Positions 6,261 to 6,617 of a stretch of DNA of 6,617 bases are shown here, piece by piece (within the stretch, counting starts at the first letter, position 1; every line of letters starts with the position of its first letter). Both the position numbers and the translations under genes were made by a program. This DNA comes from Frankiaceae bacterium (GTDB lineage: Bacteria > Actinomycetota > Actinomycetes > JAVEEB01). The stretch is from contig JAVEEB010000107.1 of NCBI GenBank assembly GCA_030840665.1, positions 1 through 6,617 of the forward strand, written 5' to 3'. Below the pieces are notes generated by a model. It saw nothing but the letters and a program-made list of their open reading frames with translations. It searched no databases and was not told the origin of the DNA.

Positions 6261-6554
6261 ATGAGCCACGACGACGATTCCGAGAGCAAGTTCGTCGGCA
6301 TAGCCGCTGCGCTGGCCGCGCTCGGGGCCGCGGCTCTGATGCGCAAGACGCTCGAGAGGGTCTGGATGTCGGCGACCGGTAAGGAGGCGCCGGTCAACCC
6401 GGAGTCGTCCGACACGAGCTGGGGCGAGGCGGTCGCCTGGGCGCTCGTGAGCGGGGCACTGCTGGGGGTGGCCCGACTGGTCGCTCGACGCGGCGCGATC
6501 ACCACCATGAGCAAGACTGCCGGCGATCCGGCGCTTGCCCGGCAAAACGCTTAG
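6261..6554 (+). CDS. DUF4235 domain-containing small membrane protein
   Basis: 97-residue protein with an acidic, hydrophilic N-terminus (1-10), one hydrophobic helix at about 11-28 (FVGIAAALAALGAAALMRK), a central soluble segment ending in SWGEAVAWALVSGALLG (53-69), which begins the second helix at about 55-75, and a basic end after ARLVARR. This two-helix layout, with a W-x-E motif at the start of helix 2, is typical of DUF4235, a small actinobacterial membrane family of unknown function. The protein presumably sits in the cytoplasmic membrane. An upstream ATG at 6255 would add two residues but lacks ribosome-binding-site spacing. It is divergent from DUF885, with 85 bp between start codons that must hold both promoters. 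Functional linkage to its neighbours is not evident. Confidence 0.8.
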   Translation: MSHDDDSESKFVGIAAALAALGAAALMRKTLERVWMSATGKEAPVNPESSDTSWGEAVAWALVSGALLGVARLVARRGAITTMSKTAGDPALARQNA

Positions 6555-6617
6555 GCCACACGGGCCGCACTGGTCGTACAACGTGCCAACGCTGGGGTGT
6601 GCTTTAAAGCTGGGGCA
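6555..6617. repeat. Gene-free right end with a 10-bp palindrome and GCTGGGG direct repeat
   Basis: After the DUF4235 stop the last 63 bases contain no gene I can support. GGCC-acacg-GGCC just after the stop could form only a weak hairpin. GCTTTAAAGC at 6601-6610 is a perfect 10-bp palindrome, and GCTGGGG occurs at 6591-6597 and again at 6609-6615. This could be the upstream region of a gene beyond the window. Confidence 0.3.

Noticed and set aside
4613..6382. Plus-strand open frame of 589 codons opposite DUF885
   Set aside because: Longer than DUF885 itself, but low-complexity and R/V/G/H-rich with no recognisable motif; DUF885 on the other strand has HETYPGHH and EGWGLYAE.
6186..6581. Minus-strand open frame opposite DUF4235
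   Set aside because: No ribosome binding site and no recognisable domain; the plus-strand DUF4235 frame has the two hydrophobic helices and a good ribosome binding site.

Overview
The window looks like ordinary chromosome from a high-GC actinobacterium. It has strong G/C bias at third codon positions, tightly overlapping genes, and actinobacteria-specific families (DUF3710, DUF4235 and a short RecG-wedge-like OB-fold protein). The order permease / two TrkA / OB-fold / DUF3710 / dut matches, from memory, the Mycobacterium tuberculosis Rv2690c-Rv2697c neighbourhood and its Streptomyces equivalent. I cannot assign a genus. I see no mobile element, CRISPR array, rRNA or tRNA.

Layout from left to right. 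(1) Positions 1-1430, minus strand: the first 476 codons of a multi-pass APC-superfamily transporter, cut by the window edge. It closely resembles Bacillus subtilis KimA, a KUP-type potassium importer. (2) Positions 1538-2880, plus strand: two TrkA/RCK proteins (CeoB-like and CeoC-like) whose stop and start codons overlap, divergent from the permease across a 107-bp promoter region. (3) Positions 2902-6175, minus strand: a compact gene string read in the order DUF885 metallopeptidase, dut (dUTPase), DUF3710 protein, OB-fold protein. Three of its genes are joined or nearly joined at their ends. It converges on the TrkA pair with only 21 bp between stop codons, where a near-perfect palindrome sits. 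(4) Positions 6261-6554, plus strand: a small DUF4235 membrane protein divergent from DUF885, followed by 63 bp without a recognisable gene.

How the genes may work together. The left half reads as a potassium-homeostasis module. The two RCK proteins have no membrane segment and no TrkH/TrkG/KtrB partner in the window. A KimA-like transporter that keeps the residues implicated in K+ binding is transcribed away from them, so it is a reasonable candidate partner or co-regulated importer. The right half combines nucleotide-pool sanitation (dUTPase) with proteins of unknown role (DUF3710, OB-fold) and a cytosolic zinc-peptidase-like protein.

Two departures from the usual actinobacterial order stand out. 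The DUF3159 membrane-protein gene that normally lies between the OB-fold gene and the TrkA pair is absent, and a DUF885 gene sits directly upstream of dut. I found no clearly undescribed system. The KimA-like/TrkA pairing is the most worthwhile lead.
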